This document shows positions 1-11,244 of a stretch of 23,994 bases of DNA, in pieces; within the stretch, counting starts at the first letter, position 1; every line of letters begins with the position of its first letter. The translations under genes and the position numbers were made by a program. Source of the stretch: Lingula anatina (taxonomy: Eukaryota; Brachiopoda; Lingulata; Lingulida; Lingulidae); assembly GCF_001039355.2 (NCBI RefSeq), contig NW_019775849.1, forward strand, positions 135,427 through 159,420, given 5' to 3'. The notes under the pieces are model-generated. The model searched no databases and was not told where the DNA came from. It worked only from the letters and a program-made list of their open reading frames with translations.

Positions 1-56
1 GCTTTATATGACATGTTTGTTATTGATGCGTGTGAAGAGGGGATAAAAATGCTTAC

Positions 57-210
57 TGTGACAGCTACTTCGTCCAACAACGCGGCACACATCTGCGCCC
101 CCGTCCTGATGCCTCTGCGGTTCAGGGCGGGCCGCAGAATTTCAAAGTCTGGAAACATGTAAAAGCTTCCTTCTGGTTTCACACATTTTACCCCTATAGA
201 GGTCAGCTCA
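57..210 (-). CDS. Aminotransferase exon 11, last exon inside the window
   Basis: 154 bp, phase 2 in and 0 out. It codes ELTSIGVKCVKPEGSFYMF, then a segment with GIRTGAQMC and LLDEVAVT. The donor GTAAGC after position 57 shows that the gene continues to the left. No further exon is visible in positions 1-56. Confidence 0.92.
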
Positions 211-3200
211 CTGCAAGATGAAACTTATACTATATCATTATGAAAGACCTTTAAAATTTATTATTATATAGACTTTGTGGTGCTTTTATTGCATATAATA
301 AAACTATTGGGTCACCTGCTTTTCAATTGTGTTGCCACCTTTCATAGGAATATTCTGATTTTAAGAATTTGTGACTTACAAAAATACTTTATCTGTAAAA
401 TTCCTAATTTTTCCTATTGAAAAGATTGAGTCATTACCATATGATTCAAGACAAAAAAAGATATCATATTACATACGTGTATGTGTGCTCTGCCACTGCC
501 TCATAGATGCGTCTGGTGTGAGAAATATAGTCATCGCAGTGTTCTGTGTGATTGAACATCTAGAAATTAGAAAAAATTATCATTATCATTTTCATATGTT
601 TTCTACCTGCTTTAAGGAAAAAAAGATCAGGAAAACATTAATTTACACCATTATCAATTAAAATCTTTTAAACTTTTATGTAAAAAAAATAAGATAACAC
701 GTATATTATAATTCAGAAACAAAATAAACCTAATAACATATTTTACTTGCTGTTGCTGCTGCTACTGGCACAGCCAGATTTAAAATATCACACAATCCAT
801 CATTTAAATATTTCAAACAAATTAATGTACAAATTTTGCCTGATTCTGAGGGTATTAGTGGATTTATAACCTATGACAGAATGTACTCATTATATTCCAA
901 AGGCTTGCAGAGGTCACGTGATCTTAAATGAGCCAATGGATACTCTAATCTCACAATAGGTGTGCAGCCATTAATTATGGAAACTAAGGTTACTATACTC
1001 ACCTTAGCAGCAGCGTACTGTATGGGAGCAGGGGCACAGGAGTAACTGTGGGTGGCAGCACTTTTAACGGCATCTCTTAAGGATTTTAACTCGGGAGGAA
1101 AAATGTGGTAACCAAGCTGAAGAATGAGACATCATAAATTTCATGCTAAATACAGTGTATGATATAATTTATAAAATTTGAAATTAAATCTTTTGCTTAA
1201 GAGTCATCATTGAGAGGCTTCTAAATGATGACGAGTCAAGTTATTTATGGCAAAAAAAATTACTAGTTGTCCATCTTATGAGTTTAATTTAGATGTAAAT
1301 GTATATATAAATATTATTTTTCTTCTTTTAAGTGCATTAACCCATGGTCATAAAATGATGTTTTTTTATCACAATTATAAAATAGTTCTGGAACCTTATA
1401 CCACAAAACTGATAACATTCTAGCCCTCAAATAAAATTTGGTCACCTGAGTAATTGCCCATAAAGCTTGATAGAAATTTCTTAATCAAATCAGAAAAATC
1501 TTTAAAAAAAAACAGTGAATCTGTTTCTCATCTGAATATGGGAAAGGAAAAACTCTCAAATATGGACACCAGTGTAAAAACATATGTTATATGTAACATG
1601 CATACACACAAAATCACACACATACACATTATAAGTCTTAATTATTGTTATAAAACATCATTGTGAACTTACTCTCCATCCTCCTGCACTGGCCCACTTA
1701 GATAACCCTGTGCTGATAATGGTGCCCTCGGGATAGAACTGAGAAAACAAAACAGCACGAATTGCAATTTTTTCAATCCCCTGATGTGAAAAAACACATG
1801 AAATATATATCACCACAAAACACTTAACTGCCTTGTACCTGGTGAAAATCTTTAATTTAACTCATGTACATGTAGTTTAACTATTTAGTTTAACCTATGT
1901 CTTCATGGAATGAGCTGCAGGATAATCACAACTGACTCCATGCACACTCAGACAAAGCGATTTTTAAAAGATATATATATATATATATATACAAACGAAG
2001 AAGCCATTTCCTTTTTTACCTTTCCAATGGATTCATGTTTCCCATCAAACTTCGTCCTGGCGTAGATCTCATCGGAGAGAACTATGATGTTGTGCTTACG
2101 GCAGACCTCACTAAAAGTAAACAAACAACAAAATAAACAAACGTTCTTTTGGAGTGTAATGTGAACACATCTACACTGACTGTTATATTACCTTAAATTT
2201 AGACTAATAAACAATGATCAGTTCTTAGATTATTATTTGACTCATTTTAAATACTTGGATGGTAGTTTTGGCAATGAGGGTGGTATGGCAGATTTAATAA
2301 TTAAGAAACATATGAAAATGAAATTGATATAGAAAAGATGGACTAAAAGTATTTGCTCTATTTATCACATACACATGTATACATCAGACAAACAGCAGTC
2401 CAGACTTGATTTAAGTTAGTTTAAGACTTGCTAAATTAGGCTTTAAAATCATAAAATAATATTATTCCAAATCAAATCCAATTTATCAAATTTGTTTTTA
2501 TCTTAATTTTGAATGAAAACTATAAAAGAGTTCCATGCACATCTAAAGAAGATTACTCTTTTTAATAAATGTTGTATTTATTCTGAGATCAACAAAACAA
2601 TAGTCACCATTAATTTTCAACTTTTTTGAGAAGCAAATTAAAAGCAATTCTGTGATAAAATATCTTTGAAACTCTTATCTGAATTTACATTTTAATTACC
2701 ATTACTACCTTTTAACAATGACTGAAAAATGACCTGTCAACTTCGAATTGTGAATTTATTTATTTATTTACCATATTACTTTATTATTTCCCATAATTCC
2801 CTTTACTCTCTATACCTAAACATGATTTTGAATCCATAAGGGAAGTATGTGACGACTTTTTTAGAAAGAAAAAGCACTGTATGAAAGGACTTTCAGATGA
2901 AGTTACTCGATACATTTCAATTATTATTATCATCACCTTTTAAGATAAAAGAGGAAAAGAAAAAGTGTAATTGCATCAAATGATTCCTTTAAAGATATAA
3001 ACACCACTTCTGTTCATTTATTTATTCATTTATTGTTTATTTACTTCTTTCTTTGTCATTATTTCACTAATTATTTTATTTATTATTTTTGCTTTGCTTC
3101 TACCTATTTAGTAAACAGATGATTTTGAATCTGTAATAGTAATAAATACTCTAATTAAAAATTCACCCTTTCTTTACCATATTAACACATTATATAGATT

Positions 3201-6200
3201 CTAATACCATAAAAACTAAAATACACCAAAAAACAAAATGCTCATAAAAAGTAACCTGATTCTATGAAGCTGGGCTTTTGTGTAGCACACGCCAGCTGGA
3301 AAGAAACCATAGCAATAGGAAGGGGACACGCTCTCGCAGGCACGTCATGCATGCCTCCGTGACACGTATCATGCAGAGTTGGCAGCCGGCAACGATCCGC
3401 TTGCAGGTGCTTGCAGATCGTCATGAATGCACCACATCTGGCATGTACGCGCAGTAGACAATCCAAAACTGGATCGTCCTTTCTCTTAAAGCCTCCACAT
3501 TATATACATGTAACCTATTATGACTGTATAGTCTGCAGACTTACATTGTATTAAATAACAGTATATATCTACAATGTAGCACTATAGACAACAGAAAAGT
3601 TCACAGCAGACTTTTACATAAGCATGTTATTAGATCAATTACAAATGTGAGATATATGCATTTGCATGTTTACTCTACACTTTCAAAGTGATTTTCAGAA
3701 TAACCTCCCCTGTCCAAGTCACTTAAAATTTATTTCAGTTGATACCGGGTACATAGCCTGGTGACTATGGTGCTCTCACTATAGTAACTCTACGGACACC
3801 ATTTTAATTTACTTTTCTTTATGAAAAAAAAACTTTTCTATACAGTCCTCCTTCAACAAAATATGTCAAAAAGAAAATTGATTATTGGTCCTTGATAGCA
3901 ACCCCCTTAACTGCATCATCCACCCCCTTTAATTTCTCTGACCAAGAACTGTGTTTTTCTCTAACATGTTCCCCAATAAATAAGCTGCAGACTACAAAGC
4001 CATATGAACCAATATCTCATACACCTTTCCTGCTTCACGCTGAAAAACCAAGAGTAGATAACGAGGCATCGTCATACAGACACAAGTTATGACAACTGAT
4101 TAAATTGACCAATCAAAGGACAGCTTACAGCCAAGGCAAGGCTCACACTGGCATGATAATTCAGCCAGCAACCAAAGCAATTTAACAAAAAAACATTTTG
4201 ATCAGATGCATTTTGCAAAAAAAAAAAAGCACTTAATATATCTATTCATCTATTACATTTTAAGCCAAAATAATAATACATACATTCCACTGGCAAATGT
4301 TTCGAATTAAAATCATTCAAGTGGAAGCTCAAGCCTTGTACAATCATGTAATCCAGCAGATTTCATAAAAGTTCATCTAAATATGTACATAGATTTCAGT
4401 AGTATGTTAGTATATAGTATGTAATTGTGTGTTTTAATTTGGGTTAAAAAATAAAGTTTGTCATAACAATCAGTGTTGCTAATCATGATCATGTAAGCAA
4501 TATCAATGGCATAAGACCACATTATACTCTTATACATGTATATGCTTCCAAATGCATTTTTTAACTTGAACACTTACTCAATATAACTTCAGATTAGATA
4601 GGTCCAAAGTTAATTGCATTTTCTGAAGTAGATACCCAAACAATTCTTGAATTGGTGCTGTAGTCTTTTCATTGCCTTTTGTAAATAACGATGGTAAAAA
4701 CTTCCAGAGCTCATTGTCATGAATTAAGGCAGGGTTAAAATTCTCAACCCCGATCATAAGGTTTAAAATGTTTCATCTTTTTAGAAACTATTTATTTTTT
4801 CAGACTTCTACACTCAATCAACATAGCAATGCTGAAACAAATTAAATGGATCTTAAAAGAGCAAAGGAAGGGAAGCCAGTTCAAAACTGTCAATACAATG
4901 ATAGTGAAAAACATTACTTGACAAGAAATAAATAAGACTCACAGGTGTCCAACCAGAAATTTGGTACATTTCTAGCAGGTGTCCAACCAGAAATTTGGAA
5001 CATTTCTAGAAGGAGAGACAGACAAGACCCCCCTCCCCAACCCATAATAGCAAGAACAACTGTTAAATTATGGGAATGGCATCTTTTTCTCAACTGGGGA
5101 TCCTGTATGTAATATTATATGCCCCCCTGTAGCAGACGTAGAAGCAAACTGGTTGTTATGACATTGTAAATTGTCTGTTACTATTGTGCTTGTACGTAAA
5201 GATGAGCTGTGCATGAGGTTTTAAGGTGCAACCGCATCCTACATGAGCTGTCAGTATTTTTAACTTTCTCTAACACTATAAATCTTTCACAAATTGTTAC
5301 AAAACTCATTTTATTATTTAAAATGAGTCATAATGCAGTTCAACCTCAAAGTTAAGAAAATTGTTTGGGTAGAAATATGATACGTTATCATTTATACCCA
5401 AAATATTGGCTGAAATATAGCTCCAAGAAATTCAACATTTTTGTCTTTAATGCTGCAGAAACAGCATACAGTTATCAGTTTATAACTTTTACTGGTAGTG
5501 GACTTTTGACACACTGTCAGTTATAACTCTGTCAAAACGTTTCTTGCCTCTATTCCATATTTGTATTAATTTACCAACAGCTGCATGTAGTAAACATTGA
5601 TGCAGGGGCACCTGTTTGCATCTTATGAACCTGCATTTCTCTTAGTACTAATGAATGTGTGAGAGTACGTAAACTAAACCTTCAGGGTGCCATAACTTAC
5701 TTGGATTATCAGGGTTACACATGATCATCAGCCGGTTCTGCTTGAGATCATTTTCATTCACCACCTGCGTGTATAAATAAATAGAAAAAATGTCAAATTT
5801 TAGAAAATAATAAAATTAACATAAATATAATAATTATGTTTTTGCTTTAATTTCTAATAACAGATCAACCAACTATGAAAATAATGTCTACATGACAAAC
5901 ATATACAAGTTACACTGTTGCTCTGAAACAAATATTGTACTATATTATCAAAATATATACATTTAAACTCTGTACTCATTTAACTCTGAAACTGTGGGGA
6001 AAGGAAATGTGTTTGAGTTTTAAAATTTAAAGATTAAAATTAGGCAATGCCAGCAGAGTTTAACTAATACATGTACCAATGAAAGAAATATATGTTCCAG
6101 CAGATATGTCTGAATTTTACTGGTAAATTAATTTAGGTGACATTCGAGTTGCACAGTGTCTACAGGCTGGCATGTACAGTAGTATAGTACTGTATTTACA

Positions 6201-8449
6201 TGTACATGTAGCGCAGTATATACTCCATGAGCACATGGGCATTTCCCATAATTCATCTGTAATTTCGTTACCTTTTCAATGGCCTCCGGGGTGACTCTCC
6301 ATCCCCTCTGAGCACAGCTGTCTATCAGGAAGTGACGGTGATGTGTCAACACGGACTGCGGCTGGTAGGTTGTCCATGCAGGAGACAGGATCAGAATGTC
6401 TGTGGACAGTAAAATACAGTAAAATATTTACCATTATACATGTAAGTATAAGGATAAGGGTGTACCTGAGGAGCTAAGGGAGGGTGCCAGGTTCATACCT
6501 GTATTACATCTGTACTAGTATTAAAGTGGACCTTTGAAATGTGAACTGACACTTTCAATTATCTCAACTAGCACATTCACTCATTTCTCAACTAACACAT
6601 TCTATTTTATCTCAACCTGCACAACTAACATGCGTCAACCAACACAACCAATGGTAATCAAGTAACTATATGGCACCTTCTTTGAGGATTACTGATGAGT
6701 TGCCTTTAATTTTGATTCATTTGAGCACAAATAAATTTCAAAGGGATTTCACTTTTCTTTAGGTCTAGCTGATTCTTCACAACAATTTCTAAACCATGCA
6801 CACACAGTGGCTCAGTGAAAATCACTAGTGTACTAGTGCAATTTACCTGCACAATCCTCTTACCTCCATTGAATATACTCATTAGCAGGAATATAAGTTC
6901 CTTGCTTCCAGGAGCTACGACAATATTATCTGGGTCAATGTCAAGGTCATCGTGTCTGCTGTGAAACCTGCTAATACCCTTCCTCAGCTCTGCTATACCT
7001 GAGAAGAAAAAAGTCAATGTTTTCAAAAATCCAATTAATTCACCCAAGTATTGATTAATTTGTGCTTCACTCATTTGGATAACCACATGTAAACCAAAAC
7101 CAGACAGAAAAAATTATGTCAATTTTCTACTGGTGCTTCTCAAAATTTGATATATCATATATACACTGTAATTTACATCTTTTTTTACAATCAACCTAAC
7201 AAATAATTAAAGATATTCTTTAAGTAAATGACAACGAAAAAAGTATTTCAACCAGTGATATCATTTTCCCATATTTTGACAAATCAAAGTAACCTTGCGT
7301 GGCAAGATAAGCCGTTTCCTCTGCATGCTCCCGGAGTCCCTCAGCGGCACAGTGAAGAAGGGGAAACGGGGCCTGACCAAAACCAAAGTGGTACACCTTC
7401 TTACCTTCCTTCAACAGCTGCCTAATGTGCTGGATGGAGAAAAAAAGAAACAAGGTTTAATGTCAGCAAGCTGCATGTGGCTATACATAGATTTCAATTT
7501 ATCAATTAATTAATTTTCATTACTTAAAATTACACTGTACATTTCTTATCATCCAAATTTAAGGCTATTATCAGGTTGAATTAAACTTGAATAGCTAAAG
7601 AAATGTTAATTTAAACAACAACAGGAAGGTAAAAATTTCATTGTGTGCACACATTATATAACAAATTGTGTCATGAGAGGTATGGAGAAAATGTCTGCAT
7701 CTGTTATCAGTAAGTGCAGGCCTAATATCGGATGTGTGCAGTGGAAGCAACATTCAAACTACATATACACAGGTGGACTGCAAACAAATCTATGGCAATG
7801 GCAATTAAACTAATGAAATGTCATTTATCTCAAGCAGGCAAGGAGCAATAGCTGTATGTACTTTTTGCATGAATTACTGTGAACAAGAATGTTAAATTTG
7901 ATCATTTTAATTGTAATTCGAGATGTACTCTTAGTCTAGTATAAGTTTTTTTGCAGACTAATTGTGGGATAATTTTATTCAACATTACAGTAAGTAAAAA
8001 ATACAATGATTAAATTGTTTAAGTTTTTTTTCAAATATTGTTAGCTTTTGTCATCAGAAAAATAGACCATATATCACTTAAGAAAAAAATTACACATGCT
8101 TTATGTATGTATCTGTACAGCCCAAGGCTTGAATTTTAACATGAGTCAAAACTCAATCCACTAAATTTTGTCTAGTGTAAATGTTCCCAATAAGTTAAAG
8201 CTGGATCAATAATGTTATCTATCCATAAGTAGGTCACTAGTAAATGCACTAGTGTACTGATCTCTATATGACTCTCAAAATACATGTCCTATAAAACCCC
8301 TATGTAATATATGGGAAAAAGGAAACAAACTTGATAGAAAAAAAAACTTAACAGAAACCATAACATACAATGTTGCATGCATAAGTAACCTTTACTTACA
8401 TGTATTAGCATAAAATAGTAGACATAGATATATATATGTATTAGGGTCA

Positions 8450-8497
<48 letters not shown>

Positions 8498-10273
8498 ATA
8501 CAACTGAACAAAGTGTATTCATAACAAAAAGAAAATGAATAAATGATACAGATGCTATATCTCAGAAGCAAGACTTTGTTTGAGACTGCTATCTGTACAT
8601 GTCCTTAGGAGGCACCCATAAATTAAGNCAGTGGCTCAGTGAAAATCACTAGTGTACTAGTGCAATTTACCTGCACAATCCTCTTACCTCCATTGAATAT
8701 ACTCATTAGCAGGAATATAAGTTCCTTGCTTCCAGGAGCTACGACAATATTATCTGGGTCAATGTCAAGGTCATCGTGTCTGCTGTGAAACCTGCTAATA
8801 CCCTTCCTCAGCTCTGCTATACCTGAGAAGAAAAAAGTCAATGTTTTCAAAAATCCAATTAATTCACCCAAGTATTGATTAATTTGTGCTTCACTCATTT
8901 GGATAACCACATGTAAACCAAAACCAGACAGAAAAAATTATGTCAATTTTCTACTGGTGCTTCTCAAAATTTGATATATCATATATACACTGTAATTTAC
9001 ATCTTTTTTTACAATCAACCTAACAAATAATTAAAGATATTCTTTAAGTAAATGACAACGAAAAAAGTATTTCAACCAGTGATATCATTTTCCCATATTT
9101 TGACAAATCAAAGTAACCTTGCGTGGCAAGATAAGCCGTTTCCTCTGCATGCTCCCGGAGTCCCTCAGCGGCACAGTGAAGAAGGGGAAACGGGGCCTGA
9201 CCAAAACCAAAGTGGTACACCTTCTTACCTTCCTTCAACAGCTGCCTAATGTGCTGGATGGAGAAAAAAAGAAACAAGGTTTAATGTCAGCAAGCTGCAT
9301 GTGGCTATACATAGATTTCAATTTATCAATTAATTAATTTTCATTACTTAAAATTACACTGTACATTTCTTATCATCCAAATTTAAGGCTATTATCAGGT
9401 TGAATTAAACTTGAATAGCTAAAGAAATGTTAATTTAAACAACAACAGGAAGGTAAAAATTTCATTGTGTGCACACATTATATAACAAATTGTGTCATGA
9501 GAGGTATGGAGAAAATGTCTGCATCTGTTATCAGTAAGTGCAGGCCTAATATCGGATGTGTGCAGTGGAAGCAACATTCAAACTACATATACACAGGTGG
9601 ACTGCAAACAAATCTATGGCAATGGCAATTAAACTAATGAAATGTCATTTATCTCAAGCAGGCAAGGAGCAATAGCTGTATGTACTTTTTGCATGAATTA
9701 CTGTGAACAAGAATGTTAAATTTGATCATTTTAATTGTAATTCGAGATGTACTCTTAGTCTAGTATAAGTTTTTTTGCAGACTAATTGTGGGATAATTTT
9801 ATTCAACATTACAGTAAGTAAAAAATACAATGATTAAATTGTTTAAGTTTTTTTTCAAATATTGTTAGCTTTTGTCATCAGAAAAATAGACCATATATCA
9901 CTTAAGAAAAAAATTACACATGCTTTATGTATGTATCTGTACAGCCCAAGGCTTGAATTTTAACATGAGTCAAAACTCAATCCACTAAATTTTGTCTAGT
10001 GTAAATGTTCCCAATAAGTTAAAGCTGGATCAATAATGTTATCTATCCATAAGTAGGTCACTAGTAAATGCACTAGTGTACTGATCTCTATATGACTCTC
10101 AAAATACATGTCCTATAAAACCCCTATGTAATATATGGGAAAAAGGAAACAAACTTGATAGAAAAAAAAACTTAACAGAAACCATAACATACAATGTTGC
10201 ATGCATAAGTAACCTTTACTTACATGTATTAGCATAAAATAGTAGACATAGATATATATATGTATTAGGGTCA

Positions 10274-10321
<48 letters not shown>

Positions 10322-11244
10322 ATACAACTGAACAAAGTGTATTCATAACAAAAAGAAAATGAATAAATGATACAGATGCTATATCTCAGAAGCAAGACTT
10401 TGTTTGAGACTGCTATCTGTACATGTCCTTAGGAGGCACCCATAAATTAAGAGACCAAAGATTTCACGGTTCACCAAATCTTCAAGGGCTGCCCTAGCTG
10501 TTCAGTACACAGATAATGTGAGCACCACGACATGTGGTTTACAAAAACAGGGTCTCATGCTCTAGCTTTGTTCATCTGATGGGTAATTTTCAAATTTTAG
10601 GGACTTTTTTAATCGAACACGAAGGAACTTAAATAGCTATAGTGCTGTCATCTGTGGACCTACTTGAACTTGCTATCCATGAAACTGCATGCAGCATTGG
10701 AGTGCTTTTTTTTTTTTTTTTGCTTAGTCATGGTTTATCTATGATTATGTATGTTTTTATGTATATACAGGTAGCTAGCTTACAATGCTGGCATATTTAT
10801 ATCATACATCATTCTGAGGTTTTGATTTGTTTTCAGGCTAATGCAAGAGATGCTGGCATATTCCAAGAACTACATGTAGTATCAAAACACATTTCAATAT
10901 AAATATGTCACATTTAACATAAACATAAAGAACAGTAATAATAATGAAAAAAAAAATTCGGAATACTGAAGCTCTCATAATTGTTATTAATACCTGAAAA
11001 CAAAAACTCCTCTAATTCTAATTACCTCATTTTGTGCCAAATTAGCAGCTGCAGAATAATTCCCCAGATCAGGCCGCACAAGATTACAGAATTCTCGCTT
11101 CTCTATCTCCATCTTGGCACTTAAACTGTTATCTTCAAGGTCGCTGGTATCTTGATCCTGTGCGTTGTGCAAACCAATATAAAGGTCGCTGGGTAATTTG
11201 TCAACGCCCTCACCATCTACTCTGGCCAATGAAATTCCAGCCAT
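57..11244 (-). CDS. Class I/II PLP-dependent aminotransferase, 11 coding exons, 3' end outside window
   Basis: Coding exons in transcript order are 11244-11026, 7429-7294, 6998-6864, 6399-6272, 5764-5701, 3295-3256, 2110-2020, 1738-1673, 1116-1003, 559-477 and 210-57. All have AG acceptors and GT donors with matching phases, and together give 410 codons without a stop. Seen in the product: APGSKE near residue 148 (cofactor phosphate region), SPAWTTY near 169, NPDNPTG at 223-229, SDEIY at 253-257 (Asp254 and Tyr257 contact PLP in this fold), and GLSKWASAGGWRLG at 282-295. The last matches PROSITE PS00105 and makes Lys285 the PLP Schiff-base lysine. After it come the C-terminal domain motifs SFYMFPDFE and GIRTGAQMC. 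The family transfers amino groups between amino acids and 2-oxo acids; the substrate cannot be read here. The acidic N-terminus shows no targeting peptide, so a cytosolic enzyme is inferred. The conserved arginine that binds the substrate carboxylate, plus roughly 50 residues, should lie left of position 57. Exons 2 and 3 also occur as second copies at 9253-9118 and 8822-8688. Confidence 0.93.
477..559 (-). CDS. Aminotransferase exon 10
   Basis: 83 bp, phase 0 in and 2 out. It codes a helical segment with CDDYISHTRRIYEAVAEH. The acceptor TTTCTAG is followed directly by an in-frame ATG, but that Met is internal. The donor is GTATGT. Residues DYI-H-RRI are typical of this position in the family. 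Confidence 0.88.
1003..1116 (-). CDS. Aminotransferase exon 9
   Basis: 114 bp, 38 codons, phase 0 both sides. It begins LGYHIFPPEL and ends APAPIQYAAAK, the start of the C-terminal small domain. The acceptor is CTTCAG and the donor GTGAGT. Confidence 0.93.
1673..1738 (-). CDS. Aminotransferase exon 8 (catalytic lysine)
   Basis: 66 bp, 22 codons, phase 0 both sides: FYPEGTIISTGLSK, then WASAGGWR. Lys285 in GLSKW is the Schiff-base lysine. The PS00105 signature continues across the splice junction into LG of exon 9. The donor is GTAAGT. Confidence 0.95.
2020..2110 (-). CDS. Aminotransferase exon 7 (SDEIY, PLP-binding Asp/Tyr)
   Basis: 91 bp, phase 2 in and 0 out. It codes EVCRKHNIIVLSDEIYA and then DGKHESIGK. 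Asp254 (pairs with the PLP pyridine nitrogen in the family) and Tyr257 are present. The acceptor is CTTTTAG and the donor GTAAAA. Confidence 0.93.
3256..3295 (-). CDS. Aminotransferase exon 6, 40-bp small exon
   Basis: Only 40 bp. It adds two bases to complete Thr228, then codes GVCYTKAQLHRI and leaves AG to complete Ser241. It bridges NPDNP in exon 5 to EVCRKHNIIVLSDEIY in exon 7, matching the family pattern NPTGxxYT. The acceptor is TTTCTTTCCAG and the donor GTTACT. It was found because the phase-1 donor of exon 5 and the phase-2 acceptor of exon 7 require an exon of this kind. Confidence 0.88.
4942..5009. repeat. Two-unit 34-bp tandem repeat
   Basis: Units 4942-4975 and 4976-5009 start CAGGTGTCCAACCAG and differ by one base (T or A in TTGGTACA/TTGGAACA). 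The repeat lies in the intron between aminotransferase exons 5 and 6. Confidence 0.9.
5701..5764 (-). CDS. Aminotransferase exon 5 (NPDNP motif)
   Basis: 64 bp, phase 0 in and 1 out. It codes VVNENDLKQNRLMIMCNPDNP and leaves one A for the Thr codon completed by exon 6. The NP-x-NPTG block holds the asparagine that contacts the cofactor hydroxyl in this family. The donor is a full GTAAGT. Confidence 0.92.
6272..6399 (-). CDS. Aminotransferase exon 4
   Basis: 128 bp, phase 1 in and 0 out. It codes DILILSPAWTTYQPQ and then RGWRVTPEAIEK. The tryptophan in PAWTTY is at the position of the aromatic residue that stacks on the PLP ring in related enzymes. The acceptor is GTCCACAG and the donor GTAACG. 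Confidence 0.92.
6864..6998 (-). CDS. Aminotransferase exon 3, left copy
   Basis: 135 bp. It completes the split Gly119 and codes ELRKGISRFHSRHDDL and APGSKELIFLLMSIFNG, then leaves phase 1 at a GTAAGA donor. The APGSKE block forms part of the PLP phosphate site in this family. The acceptor TTCTTCTCAG is strong. It is identical to 8688-8822. Confidence 0.94.
7294..7429 (-). CDS. Aminotransferase exon 2, left copy
   Basis: 136 bp, phase 0 in and phase 1 out. It codes residues 74-118, from HIRQLLKEGKK through FGFGQAPFPLLHC to TAYLATQ. These are the N-terminal arm and first conserved block of fold type I aminotransferases. The acceptor is CATCCAG and the donor is AAG|GTTACT. It is identical to the exon at 9118-9253. 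Confidence 0.93.
8452..8493. repeat. (TA)n microsatellite, left copy
   Basis: About 40 nt of alternating A and T following CACTG. The same tract recurs at about 10276-10317 with equal length. It produces spurious Tyr-Ile repeats when translated. Confidence 0.95.
8628..8628. other. Single undetermined base (N) at the duplication seam
   Basis: One N lies exactly between the last base of the left copy and the first base of the right copy. A 1-bp gap placed this precisely is what contig joining would leave. Confidence 0.98.
8688..8822 (-). CDS. Second copy of aminotransferase exon 3, within the duplicated 1.8 kb
   Basis: Identical to 6864-6998 including both splice sites. Splicing this copy into the left exon 2 joins a leftover G to CACATTAG and creates an in-frame TAG. 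A transcript containing both exon pairs could therefore not encode the enzyme. Confidence 0.85.
9118..9253 (-). CDS. Second copy of aminotransferase exon 2, within the duplicated 1.8 kb
   Basis: The splice sites and reading frame are the same as in the exon at 7294-7429, shifted by exactly 1824 bp. Only one copy fits the protein. If the duplication is an assembly error, this copy and the left one are the same genomic exon. Confidence 0.85.
10452..11025 (-). other. Remainder of aminotransferase intron 1
   Basis: Single-copy intron between the duplication and exon 1. It includes a poly-T run at about 10707-10721. No coding exon was recognised. Confidence 0.6.

Larger units (their letters stand above)
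211..6863 (-). other. Introns of the aminotransferase gene between exons 3 and 11
   Basis: Apart from the exons listed, this span is AT-rich intron. It contains an (AT)n run at about 1969-1991, poly-A and poly-T tracts, and TTTATT-rich stretches around 3000-3080. The longest introns are the two around the 40-bp exon 6: 3296-5700 and 2111-3255. No second gene or transposase was recognised. The GC-richer flank upstream of exon 6 (about 3300-3470) is open in one frame but resembles no protein known to me. Confidence 0.7.
6805..8627. repeat. Left copy of the 1823-bp direct duplication
   Basis: Matches 8629-10451 at a constant offset of 1824 bp wherever compared. It contains exons 2 and 3, surrounding introns and a (TA)n microsatellite at about 8452-8493. 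The copy ends one base before the N at 8628. Confidence 0.97.
8629..10451. repeat. Right copy of the 1823-bp direct duplication
   Basis: Identical to 6805-8627, including a 40-nt alternating AT tract of the same length. It starts immediately after the N, and single-copy intron sequence follows from 10452. Confidence 0.97.

Noticed and set aside
1739-1795. Read-through extension upstream of aminotransferase exon 8, open in frame.
   Set aside because: The TTTTCTCAG acceptor and the direct family-like join HESIGK-FYPEGT show that the exon starts at 1738.
3296-3466. Open minus-strand frame upstream of aminotransferase exon 6, considered as extra exon sequence.
   Set aside because: A strong TTTCTTTCCAG acceptor separates it from the exon. 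Including it breaks the phase, and it resembles no aminotransferase sequence.
4943-5005. Possible 63-bp cassette exon of the aminotransferase gene made from the 34-bp tandem repeat (minus strand; CTTCTAG acceptor, GTGAGT donor, open and phase-compatible between exons 5 and 6).
   Set aside because: Its inclusion would insert 21 residues into the NPTG cofactor motif. The frame arises from a recent tandem duplication and resembles no family sequence.
7228-7513. Plus-strand open frames over aminotransferase exon 2, with copies at 9052-9337.
   Set aside because: Antisense shadows of a conserved exon, with no support of their own.
8289-8522. 77-codon minus-strand open frame rich in Tyr-Ile, and its copy at 10113-10346.
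   Set aside because: It is a translation of the (TA)n microsatellite.
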